Source: Psychrobacter pygoscelis (GTDB lineage: Bacteria; Pseudomonadota; Gammaproteobacteria; Pseudomonadales; Moraxellaceae). From it: 64,000 bases of DNA. The notes below the pieces were generated by a model. The model was not told the DNA's origin and made no database searches. It was given only the letters and a program-made list of their open reading frames with translations. Numbering within the stretch: the stretch's first letter is position 1; every line of letters begins with the position of its first letter. Of this stretch, positions 27,254 to 37,454 are shown piece after piece. The position numbers were made by a program, and so were the translations under genes. Where the stretch lies: positions 248,001 to 312,000 of the forward strand of contig NZ_RQRU01000001.1 of the NCBI RefSeq assembly GCF_004335015.1. Direction: 5' to 3'.

Positions 27254-28945
27254 CTAAGCCGACTCACCCGCTGCCGCTTTTCTTAGCTCGTGACGTAGAA
27301 TCTTACCAACAGTAGATTTAGGTAGTTCATCAATAAATTCAATCTGACGTGGACGTTTATAGCCTGTCAAATTCTCTTTGCAGAAGTCAATAATATCTTG
27401 CTCAGTGACACTATTGTCCGACTTGACGACGTAAGCTTTGACCGATTGACCCTGCATTTCATCATCGACACCGACGACAGAGCACTCAGCGACCTTAGGA
27501 TGCATCTCAATGACGTTTTCGACTTCATTAGGAAATACGTTAAAGCCACTGACAATAATCATGTCTTTTTTGCGGTCATATATCTGGATATAACCTGCCT
27601 CATTCATTGAAGCCACATCTCCAGTCTTGAGATAGCCGTCTTTGGTAAAGAAACGTTCGTTATCGAGCTTATGGTAGCCCTGAATAACGTTCTCACCTTT
27701 AATACACATCTCACCAACTTCGCCAATACCTAGAATATTTTCATCGTCATCACGAATATCGATATCGACACCGGGCAGCGGCAAGCCAATATTGCCGTTA
27801 TATTCGGTATTATCCAGTGGATTAGCTGTGCCCACACCTAACCCTTCTGACATACCCCAACCTTCAATAATCGGAAGGCCCGTCGTCTCTATCCAGTTCT
27901 GCGCAGTAGCAGGCGTTGCTGCCATACCACCGGCAAGCGATAACTTAAGATGGGAGAAATCCAACTCTTTAAACTTAGGGTTAGCAAGCAGTGCTTGATA
28001 CAAGGTATTAACTGCTGGAAAAATATGAAAAGGTCTTGAGGCTAGGGTTTTCACAAAATCATCGGTATCACGCGGGTTGGTCACTAACGTCAGATGCTGA
28101 CCCATGCGAACACCGAGTAATAGAATGATAAAAGCGTAGATATGATATAGAGGTAGCGCAATAATACTATTGACTTGAGTGTCTTTAGGGATTTTCTTAT
28201 AAATTGGTTTAAACCACTCTTCAAACTGTGCGGTAGCGATGACCACATTGTACTGCGTGACCAAGATGCCTTTGGCAACCCCCGTAGTTCCACCAGTATA
28301 TTGCAAAATAGCCAGATCATCAGGCTTGACGACGGGCCGCGAATAAGACCGTGACTTACCTTGCTTAATCACCGCTTTAAAGCCAATTACCTTGTAGTCT
28401 GCATTAGACTTTAGACCATGACTTGGGACAGCTTTTTTAATATGCTTGGCCGCCAAGTTTACGATAGTGCCTTTTGCTGTTCCTAGCATATCGCCAATCT
28501 TACTGATGACGACATGCTTAATGTCCGTCTCATCGATTAATTTTTCGAGAGTTTCGCAAAATGGCTCTAAGATGAAAATTGCCTTGGCTTCTGAGTCTGT
28601 CAGTTGATGCTTAAGCTCACGGGGCGTATATAGAGGATTGATAGAAGTAAGCACCATCCCTGCCCGCATGATACCGATGACGATAGGCATGTATTGATTA
28701 ACATTAGGCATCATAAGACCGATAGTGGCGCCTTGGGGTAGCCCTAAACTCTGAATCCAAGCGGCAATATTACGTGAGATATTATCGATTTGATCATAGG
28801 TATAGGTCACCCCCATATTGGTGCTGAATTCTTGCTGCGCATATTTGGCAAATGTATTATCAAAGAACTCTGGGAGTGTTTTACGATCACAAGTCACATC
28901 GGCACGCACACCTTCTGGATAGCTGTCTGTCCAAAATTTCTTCAT
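27254..28945 (-). CDS. fadD: Long-chain fatty acid--CoA ligase (copy 1)
   Basis: The 563-residue ANL enzyme has ILQYTGGTTGVAKGILVTQ (P-loop), IIEGWGMSEGLGVGTANP, KTGDVASMNEAGYIQIYDRKKDMIIVSGFNVFPNEVE and the catalytic lysine in LPKSTVGKILRHELR. This is the FadD signature. It activates fatty acids to acyl-CoA at the inner membrane. The adjacent gene at 29095-30804 is a close paralogue on the same strand, 149 bases upstream. Confidence 0.92.
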   Translation of the reverse strand: MKKFWTDSYPEGVRADVTCDRKTLPEFFDNTFAKYAQQEFSTNMGVTYTYDQIDNISRNIAAWIQSLGLPQGATIGLMMPNVNQYMPIVIGIMRAGMVLTSINPLYTPRELKHQLTDSEAKAIFILEPFCETLEKLIDETDIKHVVISKIGDMLGTAKGTIVNLAAKHIKKAVPSHGLKSNADYKVIGFKAVIKQGKSRSYSRPVVKPDDLAILQYTGGTTGVAKGILVTQYNVVIATAQFEEWFKPIYKKIPKDTQVNSIIALPLYHIYAFIILLLGVRMGQHLTLVTNPRDTDDFVKTLASRPFHIFPAVNTLYQALLANPKFKELDFSHLKLSLAGGMAATPATAQNWIETTGLPIIEGWGMSEGLGVGTANPLDNTEYNGNIGLPLPGVDIDIRDDDENILGIGEVGEMCIKGENVIQGYHKLDNERFFTKDGYLKTGDVASMNEAGYIQIYDRKKDMIIVSGFNVFPNEVENVIEMHPKVAECSVVGVDDEMQGQSVKAYVVKSDNSVTEQDIIDFCKENLTGYKRPRQIEFIDELPKSTVGKILRHELRKAAAGESA

Positions 28946-29094
28946 ATTTAGCCTTCCTTTGCTAAAGTTAATTCAAAACTTGTATAAGGCGGCACTTCCA
29001 TAAATACCCACCTCGAAGACACAAATCTCATCCAATATTAATTAACTACTTTACTGATCGTTAACTTAGTCATTTACTTAATATTGAAAATAGC

Positions 29095-30804
29095 TTACGC
29101 ATTAACGGGCTTTTTTTCACGCAACTCATTTCGCAGTATTTTGCCAACTGTTGACTTTGGCAGCTCCCCGATAAACTCGATAACTCTAGGGCGTTTATAC
29201 CCCGTGAGGTTTTCTTTACAGTGCTGCATCAGCTCTTTTTCTGTCAAGCTGTCATCAGACTTAACGACAAAAGCCTTAATCGATTGACCTTTTTCCACAT
29301 CCTCAAGACCGACCACCGCGCATTCATTCACTTTAGGATGCATACTTAACACCCCTTCTACCTCATTAGGGTAGACGTTAAAGCCGCTGATAATTAGCAT
29401 GTCTTTTTTGCGGTCAAAGAGCTTGACAAAACCTTGCTCATCAATTGCTGCCACGTCGCCTGTTTTTAGGAAGCCATCTTCGGTAAAGAACTTAGAGTTA
29501 TCTAGGTTGTGATAGCCACTGATGACGTTAGACCCTTTGATACACAGCTCACCTTCTTCATTAATCCCGAGAGGCTTACCGTCATCGTCACGAATACTGA
29601 TATCAACGCCGGGTAGCGGCAGACCGATATTGCCACTGAACTCGGTACTGGTGAGCGGGCTGGCCGTTCCGCAGCCAAGAGTCTCCGACATGCCCCAACC
29701 CTCAAGCATCGTGCAGCCTGTTACCTCACGCCATTTAGCAGCAGTTGCTGGCGTGGCCGCCATCCCACCTGCCATAGAAATCTTCAATTGAGAGAAATCC
29801 ACCGACTTGAAGTCAGGATGATTTAGCAGGGCTTGAAATAGGGTGTTTACCCCTGGGAAGATGTGGAATGAGCGCTCAGCGAGGGTTTTGACAAAACCAT
29901 CGATATCACGGGGATTGGTAACCAAGGTAAAGTGATACCCTCGGCGCATGCCTAGGATAGTAACGATAAAAGCAAAAATATGATACAGCGGTAAGGCAAC
30001 AATGGCATTAATAACAGTGTCTTCAGCCAGCTCGTCATACATTGGGGCAAACCAAGCATCGAACTGCATTGCCGCACTGATAATATTTCGATGGGTGATT
30101 AAGATACCTTTGGCTACGCCAGTCGTCCCACCGGTATATTGTAAAAATACAACATCATCAAGGTCTTGCACAGGGCGAGAATAAGGCAGTTTTTTACCCT
30201 TTGCTGCGACGGTTTTGAGATTCTGAACGGTATGGTGCGAGGTCGACTTTAGGGTATAGCTTGGCACTGCTTTTTTGACGTATTTTGCCGCGAAGTTGAC
30301 TATCTTGCCTTTGGTACTGCCTAGCATGTCACCAATTTTACTGATGACGACATGTTCAACGCTGGAGTCATCCACGACCTTCTCTAGCGTCTCACAAAAT
30401 GGCTCTAGAATGAAAATCACTTTGGCATCAGAATCTGCCAATTGGAACTTAAGCTCCCGGGCAGTGTATAAAGGATTTACTGAAGTCAATACATGACCTG
30501 CTCGAAGCACCCCAATCAAGATCGGTAAATATTGATTGACGTTGGGCATCATTAAAGCAACTTTAGATCGTGGGGGTAAATCTAGACTTTGAAGCCAAGC
30601 GCTGATATTGCGCGCCATGTCGTCCATCTGACTATAGGAGTAAGTCACCCCCATATTGGTACTAAATTCATTTTTGGCAAAAGTAGCAAACGTCTCGTCG
30701 AAAAAGTGCGTTAGCGAGTTATACTGATTATTATCGACATCACTATTGATACCTTTGGGATAACTCTTAGTCCAGAACCTAGCTTCCATAACTTTACAAT
30801 CCAT
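29095..30804 (-). CDS. fadD: Long-chain fatty acid--CoA ligase (copy 2)
   Basis: The 569-residue enzyme has LQYTGGTTGVAKGILITH, MLEGWGMSETLGCGTASP, FKLFDRKKDM-type hinge motif (VKLFDRKKDMLIISGFNVYPNEVE) and LPKSTVGKILRNELRE. It aligns along its whole length with the downstream copy and clearly arose by tandem duplication. Divergence is greatest in the 180-230 linker and around the acyl pocket, so chain-length preference may differ. It is first in the likely two-gene unit. Confidence 0.92.
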   Translation of the reverse strand: MDCKVMEARFWTKSYPKGINSDVDNNQYNSLTHFFDETFATFAKNEFSTNMGVTYSYSQMDDMARNISAWLQSLDLPPRSKVALMMPNVNQYLPILIGVLRAGHVLTSVNPLYTARELKFQLADSDAKVIFILEPFCETLEKVVDDSSVEHVVISKIGDMLGSTKGKIVNFAAKYVKKAVPSYTLKSTSHHTVQNLKTVAAKGKKLPYSRPVQDLDDVVFLQYTGGTTGVAKGILITHRNIISAAMQFDAWFAPMYDELAEDTVINAIVALPLYHIFAFIVTILGMRRGYHFTLVTNPRDIDGFVKTLAERSFHIFPGVNTLFQALLNHPDFKSVDFSQLKISMAGGMAATPATAAKWREVTGCTMLEGWGMSETLGCGTASPLTSTEFSGNIGLPLPGVDISIRDDDGKPLGINEEGELCIKGSNVISGYHNLDNSKFFTEDGFLKTGDVAAIDEQGFVKLFDRKKDMLIISGFNVYPNEVEGVLSMHPKVNECAVVGLEDVEKGQSIKAFVVKSDDSLTEKELMQHCKENLTGYKRPRVIEFIGELPKSTVGKILRNELREKKPVNA

Positions 30805-31321
30805 GTTTAATAATTAATTAAGATTATCAGGCTATATTCGTTAGTTAATCATCCTTTGCCCTAACAAATACCCGATAATACTGGTGACTACTTCCCTATC
30901 ATCCTTACTAAGTCGGCTAACTTGGCAAAGGGAATACCTTTAACACCATAGCCAATATTGTTTCCACGATATACCGCTTACAAAATTTTCGCGCCTGCTA
31001 GTCAGAAAACTCTATTATCATCCTACTTTATAATACTTATCTTTAGTCATTCCCACAGCGCTTGATCATAGCCACCTGATTGTGGTTCATGATAATCTCT
31101 AAAATTTGCACAGTTGATAGGCTTAAGACAGCCACTCTACAACTTATTCTCAATCAAGTGGCTTGAATAAAACACTCTCTTAACATTTTAGAGTGTCACC
31201 AAACCTGCTTTAAGCCGCTTTATGACAGTAACTTATCATGCCAATATATAAGCCAATTGTCTGACTGTCTTAACGAAATAGCCTACTCGATTGATAAGTA
31301 GGCTACTTTTAACATTAATGG
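30805..31321. other. Intergenic region before the fadD pair
   Basis: No gene is seen. ACACTCT/AGAGTGT forms a stem at 31172-31196 without a T-run. The left 150 bases should contain the promoter of the fadD pair. The hairpin at 31279-31305 is listed separately. Confidence 0.45.
31279..31305 (-). terminator. Probable terminator of the leftward beta-oxidation operon
   Basis: TAGCCTACT (31279-31287) and AGTAGGCTA (31297-31305) are a perfect 9-bp stem. On the minus strand the stem is followed by TTTCG, a short T-tract. It lies 16 bases after the CoA-transferase stop. Confidence 0.6.
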
Positions 31322-32428
31322 TTAATCAACAGTGGAGACCACCTGCCAACCTGATGTGGCTAAATGACTGTCCTGATGGGCAAATAGTGGATGCGCTTTG
31401 GCCTCCTCTAAAGTCAGCACCGGGGTCACACAAACGTCAGCACTGGCAAAAGCCTGTTGCCAAAACTCAAGTGGCTTACTCGCAAAGGTGTCTTTCACCT
31501 GTTTCGCCGCCTCTTTGCTATCTGGCATATTCGGCATCACGCCCAATTGCCAGTGCTTATTTTTCAGCTCAGGCAATTCGAGTACGTCGCAAAGCCCTTG
31601 CCAAAACTTTAGCTCAAGCGAACCCACTGCCATATAGCGATCGTCTGAGGTTTTATACAGACGGTAGCAAGGCAGCAATCCACCTAAGAAGTCATACTGC
31701 GGCGGCGGGTTAGACCCTGAAAAGCTTTTAACCAGCGTTCCAGTTGCCTTTGGCATCACCATATGATTGTACAAACTGTGCGTCATACTGATAGCGATAT
31801 GACGACCTTTGCCCGTTCGCTGCGCGGCAATCACGGCTGCTAGTAGCGCTATCACTGCGGTATCACTACCGCCTGCCAAGTCAGCAAATTGAATATTGGG
31901 CATGGCTTGCTCGCCCTTAGCCGTCTTCAGCTGATCGAGCACGCCACTCATCGCCATAAAGTTGATGTCGTGGCCAGCTTTGTCTGCCCAGTCGTGGTTT
32001 ATATCCACACCAGCATCCGTACTAGCTGCTGCGCCATAACCTAAGATAGATACGATAACCAACTTAGGATTAAGAGCGTGAAGCGTCTTAGCATCAAGGC
32101 CCATGCCTTTCAAGACACTGGGACGGAAGCTGTCTAGCATCACGTCGGCATCTTTTAGATGGTCTTTAATCGTCTGAATACCGGCAGCGTCACGAAAGTT
32201 CACTTTCACAGTCGTTTTGCCATGGTTCAAAGCGTCAAAAAGGCCGCCCAAAGCCCGGGCAGGATCACCATTCTCAGGTTCAATCTTGACGATATCTGCG
32301 CCTAAGTCGGCCAGCAAACGCGTCGCAAAAGGCCCTGGCAGGTTACGAGACAAATCAACGACTTGTAACCCTTCTAGACAATCAGCCATCTGATCTAGTG
32401 TGGCGTTGGCTGAATTAGGCATCGACAA
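31322..32428 (-). CDS. CaiB/BaiF class III CoA-transferase, AMACR-like
   Basis: The 368-residue protein has the family start LQVVDLSRNLPGPFATRLLADLGADIVKIEP, DVMLDSFRPSVLKGMGL, and NIQFADLAGGSDTA, in which the Asp corresponds to the catalytic residue of both formyl-CoA transferases and alpha-methylacyl-CoA racemase. GSLELKFWQGLCDVL and DVCVTPVLTLEEAKAHP match AMACR. In a beta-oxidation operon a racemase for 2-methyl branched acyl-CoAs fits best. Its start overlaps the end of the FadB-like gene by 14 bases. Confidence 0.87.
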   Translation of the reverse strand: MSMPNSANATLDQMADCLEGLQVVDLSRNLPGPFATRLLADLGADIVKIEPENGDPARALGGLFDALNHGKTTVKVNFRDAAGIQTIKDHLKDADVMLDSFRPSVLKGMGLDAKTLHALNPKLVIVSILGYGAAASTDAGVDINHDWADKAGHDINFMAMSGVLDQLKTAKGEQAMPNIQFADLAGGSDTAVIALLAAVIAAQRTGKGRHIAISMTHSLYNHMVMPKATGTLVKSFSGSNPPPQYDFLGGLLPCYRLYKTSDDRYMAVGSLELKFWQGLCDVLELPELKNKHWQLGVMPNMPDSKEAAKQVKDTFASKPLEFWQQAFASADVCVTPVLTLEEAKAHPLFAHQDSHLATSGWQVVSTVD

Positions 32429-34589
32429 ACTCCTCGCCTTTTTCGGCCATGTCTACTACGATTTGGGCAGGGGCGAACCGCTCACCATACTGCTCAGCCA
32501 GCTCGCGGCTACGCTCAACGAACTTCTTAGCACCCATCTCGTTGATGAACTGCAAAGTACCACCGTGTTGCGGCGCAAAACCCCAACCAAAGATAGAGCC
32601 GACGTTAGTATCTGCTACCGAACGAACGACGTTTTCTTGATAGCACTTAGCTGATTCGTTCGCTTGGATGAACATCATGCGATCGATAAGGTCTTGTTGC
32701 GACGGCTGCTCGTCTTTAGGTGGGAACAGATTGATCAATTCAGGCCATAAGTGCTTTTCGCCATTTTCTGGGTAGTCATAAAAGCCTTTACCGACTTTTT
32801 TGCCTAGGCGCTCATGCTCACGGCCCACGACATTGAGCACACTCATGGAGGGATGGTCTGACATATCGATGCCTTCAGCCGCTAGATCTTTTTTGGTTTG
32901 TTCCGTGATATGCATGACCAAATCTAGAGAGACTTCATCTTGTAGCGCTAATGGTGGCATTGGCATGCCCGCCTTCATACCGGCTACTTCGATTGAGCGT
33001 GGGTGCACCCCTTCGCCTAACATCGCAATACCTTCAGTCACATAAGTGGCGAAGACCCGAGACGTGTAGAAACCACGGCTGTCATTGACGACTATTGGTG
33101 TCTTGTTAATCTGTAGTACGTAGTCAAAGGCTTTGGCTAGGGTCTCGTCATCGGTCTCTTCACCCATGATGATCTCTACCAATGGCATCTTGTCTACTGG
33201 CGAGAAGAAATGCAGACCGATGAATTGGTTTGGACGCTTACTGGCAGTAGCTAAGCTTGTGATTGGCAAGGTCGAAGTGTTAGAGGCATATACGGCGCTT
33301 TCTGGAATAACAGCTTCCGACTGCTCGGTACATTTGGCTTTAATTTCACGATTCTCAAATACCGCTTCAATAACCAAGTCACAGCCTTCTAAATCATCAT
33401 ACGACACCGTCGTTTTGATTTTGCCAAGTAGGGCTTCTTTTTTCTCTTTGGTCGAGCGGCCACGACCAATAGCTTTGTCTAGAATTTTAGCTGAGTAGTC
33501 TTTGCCTTTCTCTGCAGACTCGATATCACGGTCTAGCAGTACCACATCCATACCGGCTTTAGCAGTGACATAGGCAATGCCTGCTCCCATCATGCCAGCG
33601 CCAAGGACCGCCACCTTTTTGGTCTGATACTTATCAAAGCCTTCAGGGCGCGACTGGCCTTTTTTAATGCTATTAAGTTGTGTCCACAAGGTGTTAATCA
33701 TATTGCGTGATTCTGGCGATAACACACAAGCGACAAAGTAGCGAGATTCAACCTCAAGACCCGTATCGATATCGACCATACAGCCTTCAAACACACAGGA
33801 CATGATGTGCTCGATAGCCGGATAGTTGCCATGCGACTTCTGGTTCGCCATCGCTGGAGCGATAGAAAATACTTGCGCAACTTTCGGGTGTTTCGGATCG
33901 CCACCTGGAACTTTGAAGCCTTTCACATCCCAAGGCTGCTGGACTTTTGGATTGGCTGCAATCCAAGCTTTCGCTTTAGCCAACATGTCGGCTTTATCGC
34001 TAGCGATCTCATTGATTAGACCGATGTCTTTGGCGGGGCTAGGGCGCAGCTCTTTACCTTGTGTCATAAGTTCTAAAGCTTTCTGAATACCGACCAAACG
34101 TGGCAGACGCTGAGTACCACCGCCGCCTGGTAATAGCCCTAACTTAACCTCTGGAAGTCCTATTTTGGTCTTAGGTGAGTCAATCGCAATACGGTAATGA
34201 CAGGCTAGAGCAACTTCTAGGCCGCCACCAAGTGTAGTACCTGTAATGGCTGCCACGACTGGTTTACCAGAGGTTTCTAGTTTACGCAGGCTGCGCTTTA
34301 GGTCTTCGGCCAAGTCATAAACTTGTTGCGCTGTTTCTATTTGACCCAATTGGTCGATATCAGCGCCGACGATGAAAGTCTCTTTGCCTGAGGTCAAGAT
34401 AAGACCTTTTGCAGACTCATCAGCGACAAAACTGTCGGTCAAAGCCGCAAAAGACTCCGTGAAGCCATCACCAATGACGTTCATCTTACGGTCCGCTTGA
34501 TCGATAGTTACGGTGATGATACCGGCATCGTCGCGTTCGGCTGAAAAATTTGCCAATGCATTAATGGTGTTTACGCTATCTGTAGTCAT
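32415..34589 (-). CDS. FadB/FadJ-type enoyl-CoA hydratase / 3-hydroxyacyl-CoA dehydrogenase
   Basis: The 724-residue protein has the full trifunctional alpha-subunit length. The hydratase half has FIVGADIDQL, GTTLGGGLEVALACHYRIA and LPEVKLGLLPGGGGTQRLPRL with both catalytic glutamates. The dehydrogenase half has NAD motif VLGAGMMGAGIAYVTAKAGMDVVLLD, YASNTSTLPI and GLHFFSPVDKMPLVEII with the catalytic His. It performs steps two and three of beta-oxidation with the thiolase made by the gene 63 bases upstream. FadJ-like versus FadB-like cannot be decided by eye. Confidence 0.93.
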   Translation of the reverse strand: MTTDSVNTINALANFSAERDDAGIITVTIDQADRKMNVIGDGFTESFAALTDSFVADESAKGLILTSGKETFIVGADIDQLGQIETAQQVYDLAEDLKRSLRKLETSGKPVVAAITGTTLGGGLEVALACHYRIAIDSPKTKIGLPEVKLGLLPGGGGTQRLPRLVGIQKALELMTQGKELRPSPAKDIGLINEIASDKADMLAKAKAWIAANPKVQQPWDVKGFKVPGGDPKHPKVAQVFSIAPAMANQKSHGNYPAIEHIMSCVFEGCMVDIDTGLEVESRYFVACVLSPESRNMINTLWTQLNSIKKGQSRPEGFDKYQTKKVAVLGAGMMGAGIAYVTAKAGMDVVLLDRDIESAEKGKDYSAKILDKAIGRGRSTKEKKEALLGKIKTTVSYDDLEGCDLVIEAVFENREIKAKCTEQSEAVIPESAVYASNTSTLPITSLATASKRPNQFIGLHFFSPVDKMPLVEIIMGEETDDETLAKAFDYVLQINKTPIVVNDSRGFYTSRVFATYVTEGIAMLGEGVHPRSIEVAGMKAGMPMPPLALQDEVSLDLVMHITEQTKKDLAAEGIDMSDHPSMSVLNVVGREHERLGKKVGKGFYDYPENGEKHLWPELINLFPPKDEQPSQQDLIDRMMFIQANESAKCYQENVVRSVADTNVGSIFGWGFAPQHGGTLQFINEMGAKKFVERSRELAEQYGERFAPAQIVVDMAEKGEEFVDA

Positions 34590-34652
34590 CCTATATCCCT
34601 TTTATATTCTGTTAGTTCCACGCTAAACTGATAACTGTTTTATGCCGTTTGC

Positions 34653-35861
34653 TTAAACGCGTTCGATGATGGTCGCAATTCCCATACCGGCACCAACACA
34701 AAGTGTGATTAGGCCCGTTTTTAGGTCACGGCGCTCTAATTCGTCAAGTAATGTCGCCATCAACATAGCGCCAGTAGCACCAAGGGGGTGACCCATAGCA
34801 ATAGCACCGCCATTGACATTGACAATATCCAATGAAACGCCAAAATCCTTGGCAGTTTTCAAAGGGACAGCGGCAAAGGCTTCGTTAATCTCCCAAAGAT
34901 CGATGTCAGATGCCTTCATCCCTGCTTTATCGAGTGCTTTTTGTACTGCTGGCGTAGGACCGGTCAACATAATCGTTGGCTCAGAACCAGTAACCGCTGC
35001 CATAGTAATCTTAGCGCGAGGCTTCAGGTTGGCTTTTTTACCCGCAGCAGCACTACCGACCAAACAAAGCGCAGCGCCATCTACGATACCTGAAGAGTTA
35101 CCGGCATGGTGAATGTGATTGACGTTTTCGATAGTGGTGTACTTGTCTAGAATAACGCTGTCAAAGCCCATCTTTCCTGGCATGACAAACGAGGGATTAA
35201 GGCCAGCTAACGTCTCGGCAGTGGTATCAGGACGGATGGTTTCGTCTTTGTCCAATATCATCATGCCATTGATATCTGTTACAGGTACAACTGAATCACC
35301 GTAATAGCCTTTTTCCCAAGCAGCAGCAGCGCGGCGATGCGATTCAGTAGCGAATTCATCGACATCTTGACGGGTAAAGCCTTCTAGGGTGGCTAAGGTG
35401 TCTGCGCCCACGCCTTGAGGCACGAAGTCAGTCACACTATTGACACGAGGGTCCATGTACCAAGCCCCACCATCAGAACCCATAGGCACACGGCTCATTG
35501 ACTCAACACCTCCAGCAGCAACCATATCTTCCATACCAGACATCACTTTACTGGCTGCAAGGTTAATTGATTCCAGACCAGAAGCACAAAAGCGCGATAA
35601 AGTAACACCAGCGACGCTCTCATCCCAGCCGGCATCAAGAACTGCAACGCGGGCGATATCAGAGCCTTGCTCGCCCACTGGCGTTACGCAGCCTAGTACC
35701 AAATCATCGACAATACTGGTATCGAGGTTATGGCGTTGTTGTATCTCTTTTAATAGACCACGGACGAGCCAAATCGGCGTCACTTGATGCAGGGAGCCGT
35801 CTTTCTTTCCTTTACCACGTGGGGTGCGGACGGCGTCATAGATATAAGCTGTTTCAGTCAT
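34653..35861 (-). CDS. Acetyl-CoA C-acyltransferase (thiolase)
   Basis: The 402-residue protein has the nucleophile motif [25 protein letters not shown], the second His in [16 protein letters not shown] and the proton-shuttling Cys in [19 protein letters not shown]. It starts with the usual [22 protein letters not shown] pattern. It is the last step of the cycle, releasing acetyl-CoA. It is upstream of the FadB-like gene in the same direction, the normal thiolase-hydratase pairing in this family of operons. Confidence 0.94.
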   Translation of the reverse strand: MTETAYIYDAVRTPRGKGKKDGSLHQVTPIWLVRGLLKEIQQRHNLDTSIVDDLVLGCVTPVGEQGSDIARVAVLDAGWDESVAGVTLSRFCASGLESINLAASKVMSGMEDMVAAGGVESMSRVPMGSDGGAWYMDPRVNSVTDFVPQGVGADTLATLEGFTRQDVDEFATESHRRAAAAWEKGYYGDSVVPVTDINGMMILDKDETIRPDTTAETLAGLNPSFVMPGKMGFDSVILDKYTTIENVNHIHHAGNSSGIVDGAALCLVGSAAAGKKANLKPRAKITMAAVTGSEPTIMLTGPTPAVQKALDKAGMKASDIDLWEINEAFAAVPLKTAKDFGVSLDIVNVNGGAIAMGHPLGATGAMLMATLLDELERRDLKTGLITLCVGAGMGIATIIERV

Positions 35862-35994
35862 AAAAAATCCCTTTTTGTATTTGATTAATAATGAGGGGTT
35901 AAGGAGCGCACTATCTCCTTAACTAATATAGGGTAAGACATTACTTGCGGCTGTATAGGTACAGAATATCGGTTACTGGCACAGTAGCTGTTGA

Positions 35995-37146
35995 TTACAT
36001 AAAGCGCGAAGCAAGCTCTTTCATAATCTCATTGGTACCGCCATAGATCTTCTGAACTCTAGCATCAGCGTACAAGCGGGCAATTGGGTATTCGAGCATA
36101 TAACCGTAGCCACCAAACAGCTGGACACACTCATCCATCACATCACATTGTTTTTGCGTGACATAGTATTTGATAAGCGAGGCATGTGGTACCGAAAGCT
36201 TGTTTTCTAGCATTGCTTCAACCGCAGCATCACACATACTACGGCAAGCTAGATAGTCAGCATAACATTCAGCCATCTTAAAGCGCGTGTTTTGGAACTT
36301 CCAGATTGGCTTACCAAAGGCTTCACGCTCTTTGACATAGTCAAGGGTCAGATTAATGCCCAGCTGCATCGCACCAACACCAGTTAGCGCAATAATTAAG
36401 CGCTCACGTGGTAGCTCTTGCATCAATTGCATAAAACCCATGCCCTCAACACTACCCAACAAGTTCTTTTGTGGTACACGCATATTGGTAAAGTGCAGCT
36501 CTGAGGTATCCTGAGCCGCAAGGCCAATCTTTTTCAGATTACGACCACGGCCAAAACCTTCTGTCTTATCAGTTTCTACGACGATAAGTGAGACGCCTTG
36601 CGCGCCTTTTTCACGGTCAGTCTTACAAGCGACGATCACCAGATTGCCTAACTGACCATTGGTAATAAAGGTTTTTGAGCCATTAATGATGTAGTCATCG
36701 CCATCTTTAACCGCATACGTTTGGATATTTTGCAGATCTGATCCAGTACCTGGCTCTGTCATGGCAATAGCACCAATGTATTCACCAGAGGCCATTTTCG
36801 GTAGCCATTCTTTTTTCTGCTCTTCAGTACCATGATTTAGGATATATGGGGCGACAATACCTGAGTGAATCAAACCACCAAATCCGGCTTGATTGGCTTC
36901 TGCTTGCGCATAAATTAACGCCGCTTCATGACCAAAATCACCACCGCCGCCGCCGTACTCTTCTGGCATTGACGCACATAGAAAACCGTTTTCGCCTGCT
37001 TCTTCCCAAGCAGCACGATCAAGCACGCCATTGTCGCGCCATTTTTCATCGTTTACTTCCCAAGATTGGAACATTTTAAGAGCGCTATCATGCACCATCT
37101 GGTGCTCTTCGGTCATCCATTTAGGGGTGAAGTGTTCAATACTCAT
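35995..37146 (-). CDS. Acyl-CoA dehydrogenase, long-chain (LCAD-like)
   Basis: The 383-residue flavoprotein has AMTEPGTGSDLQNIQ, INGSKTFITNG, FGGYGYMLEYPIARLYADARVQKIYGGTNEIMKELASRF. The IYGGT in place of IYEGT means the usual C-terminal catalytic Glu is absent; LCAD and isovaleryl-CoA dehydrogenase use a Glu on helix G, matched here by E248 in ELPRERL. It catalyses the first step of beta-oxidation and passes electrons to ETF. Divergent from the TetR gene, with two inverted repeats between. Confidence 0.92.
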   Translation of the reverse strand: MSIEHFTPKWMTEEHQMVHDSALKMFQSWEVNDEKWRDNGVLDRAAWEEAGENGFLCASMPEEYGGGGGDFGHEAALIYAQAEANQAGFGGLIHSGIVAPYILNHGTEEQKKEWLPKMASGEYIGAIAMTEPGTGSDLQNIQTYAVKDGDDYIINGSKTFITNGQLGNLVIVACKTDREKGAQGVSLIVVETDKTEGFGRGRNLKKIGLAAQDTSELHFTNMRVPQKNLLGSVEGMGFMQLMQELPRERLIIALTGVGAMQLGINLTLDYVKEREAFGKPIWKFQNTRFKMAECYADYLACRSMCDAAVEAMLENKLSVPHASLIKYYVTQKQCDVMDECVQLFGGYGYMLEYPIARLYADARVQKIYGGTNEIMKELASRFM

Positions 37147-37230
37147 GTTATCTATCCTTAGCAGGTTAACAGTCCATTTAGAGAAAAATACTGGTAATGT
37201 TAATTAAGATAATATACATTTCTTTAAATG

Positions 37231-37246
37231 GTAACGGCAGTTACCG
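37231..37246. promoter_or_regulatory. Inverted repeat, candidate TetR operator 1
   Basis: GGTAAC-GGCA-GTTACC is a perfect 16-bp inverted repeat 85 bases upstream of the acyl-CoA dehydrogenase start. It has the same architecture as the site at 37340-37355. Confidence 0.6.
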
Positions 37247-37339
37247 AATCGACAAAGTGCAATATATCCTAATAATGTTTGATTTCAACGAACTTATAAT
37301 AGGAAATTAAATACTCATTCGCAATACTCATTCCGTAAT

Positions 37340-37355
37340 GGTAATCTATATTACC
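37340..37355. promoter_or_regulatory. Inverted repeat, candidate TetR operator 2
   Basis: GGTAAT-CTAT-ATTACC is a perfect 16-bp inverted repeat 100 bases upstream of the TetR start. Its outer flanks (AAT/GTT) continue the partial symmetry. The consensus of both sites is GGTAAY-N4-RTTACC. Confidence 0.62.
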
Positions 37356-37454
37356 GTTAAATATTTCACTAATTATTTTAGGTGTTAACCGGTGAATAAT
37401 GATTGATTTATAGCCAGTAATTCCCAGTCAGCCCTTATTAGGAGTACAAAACAC

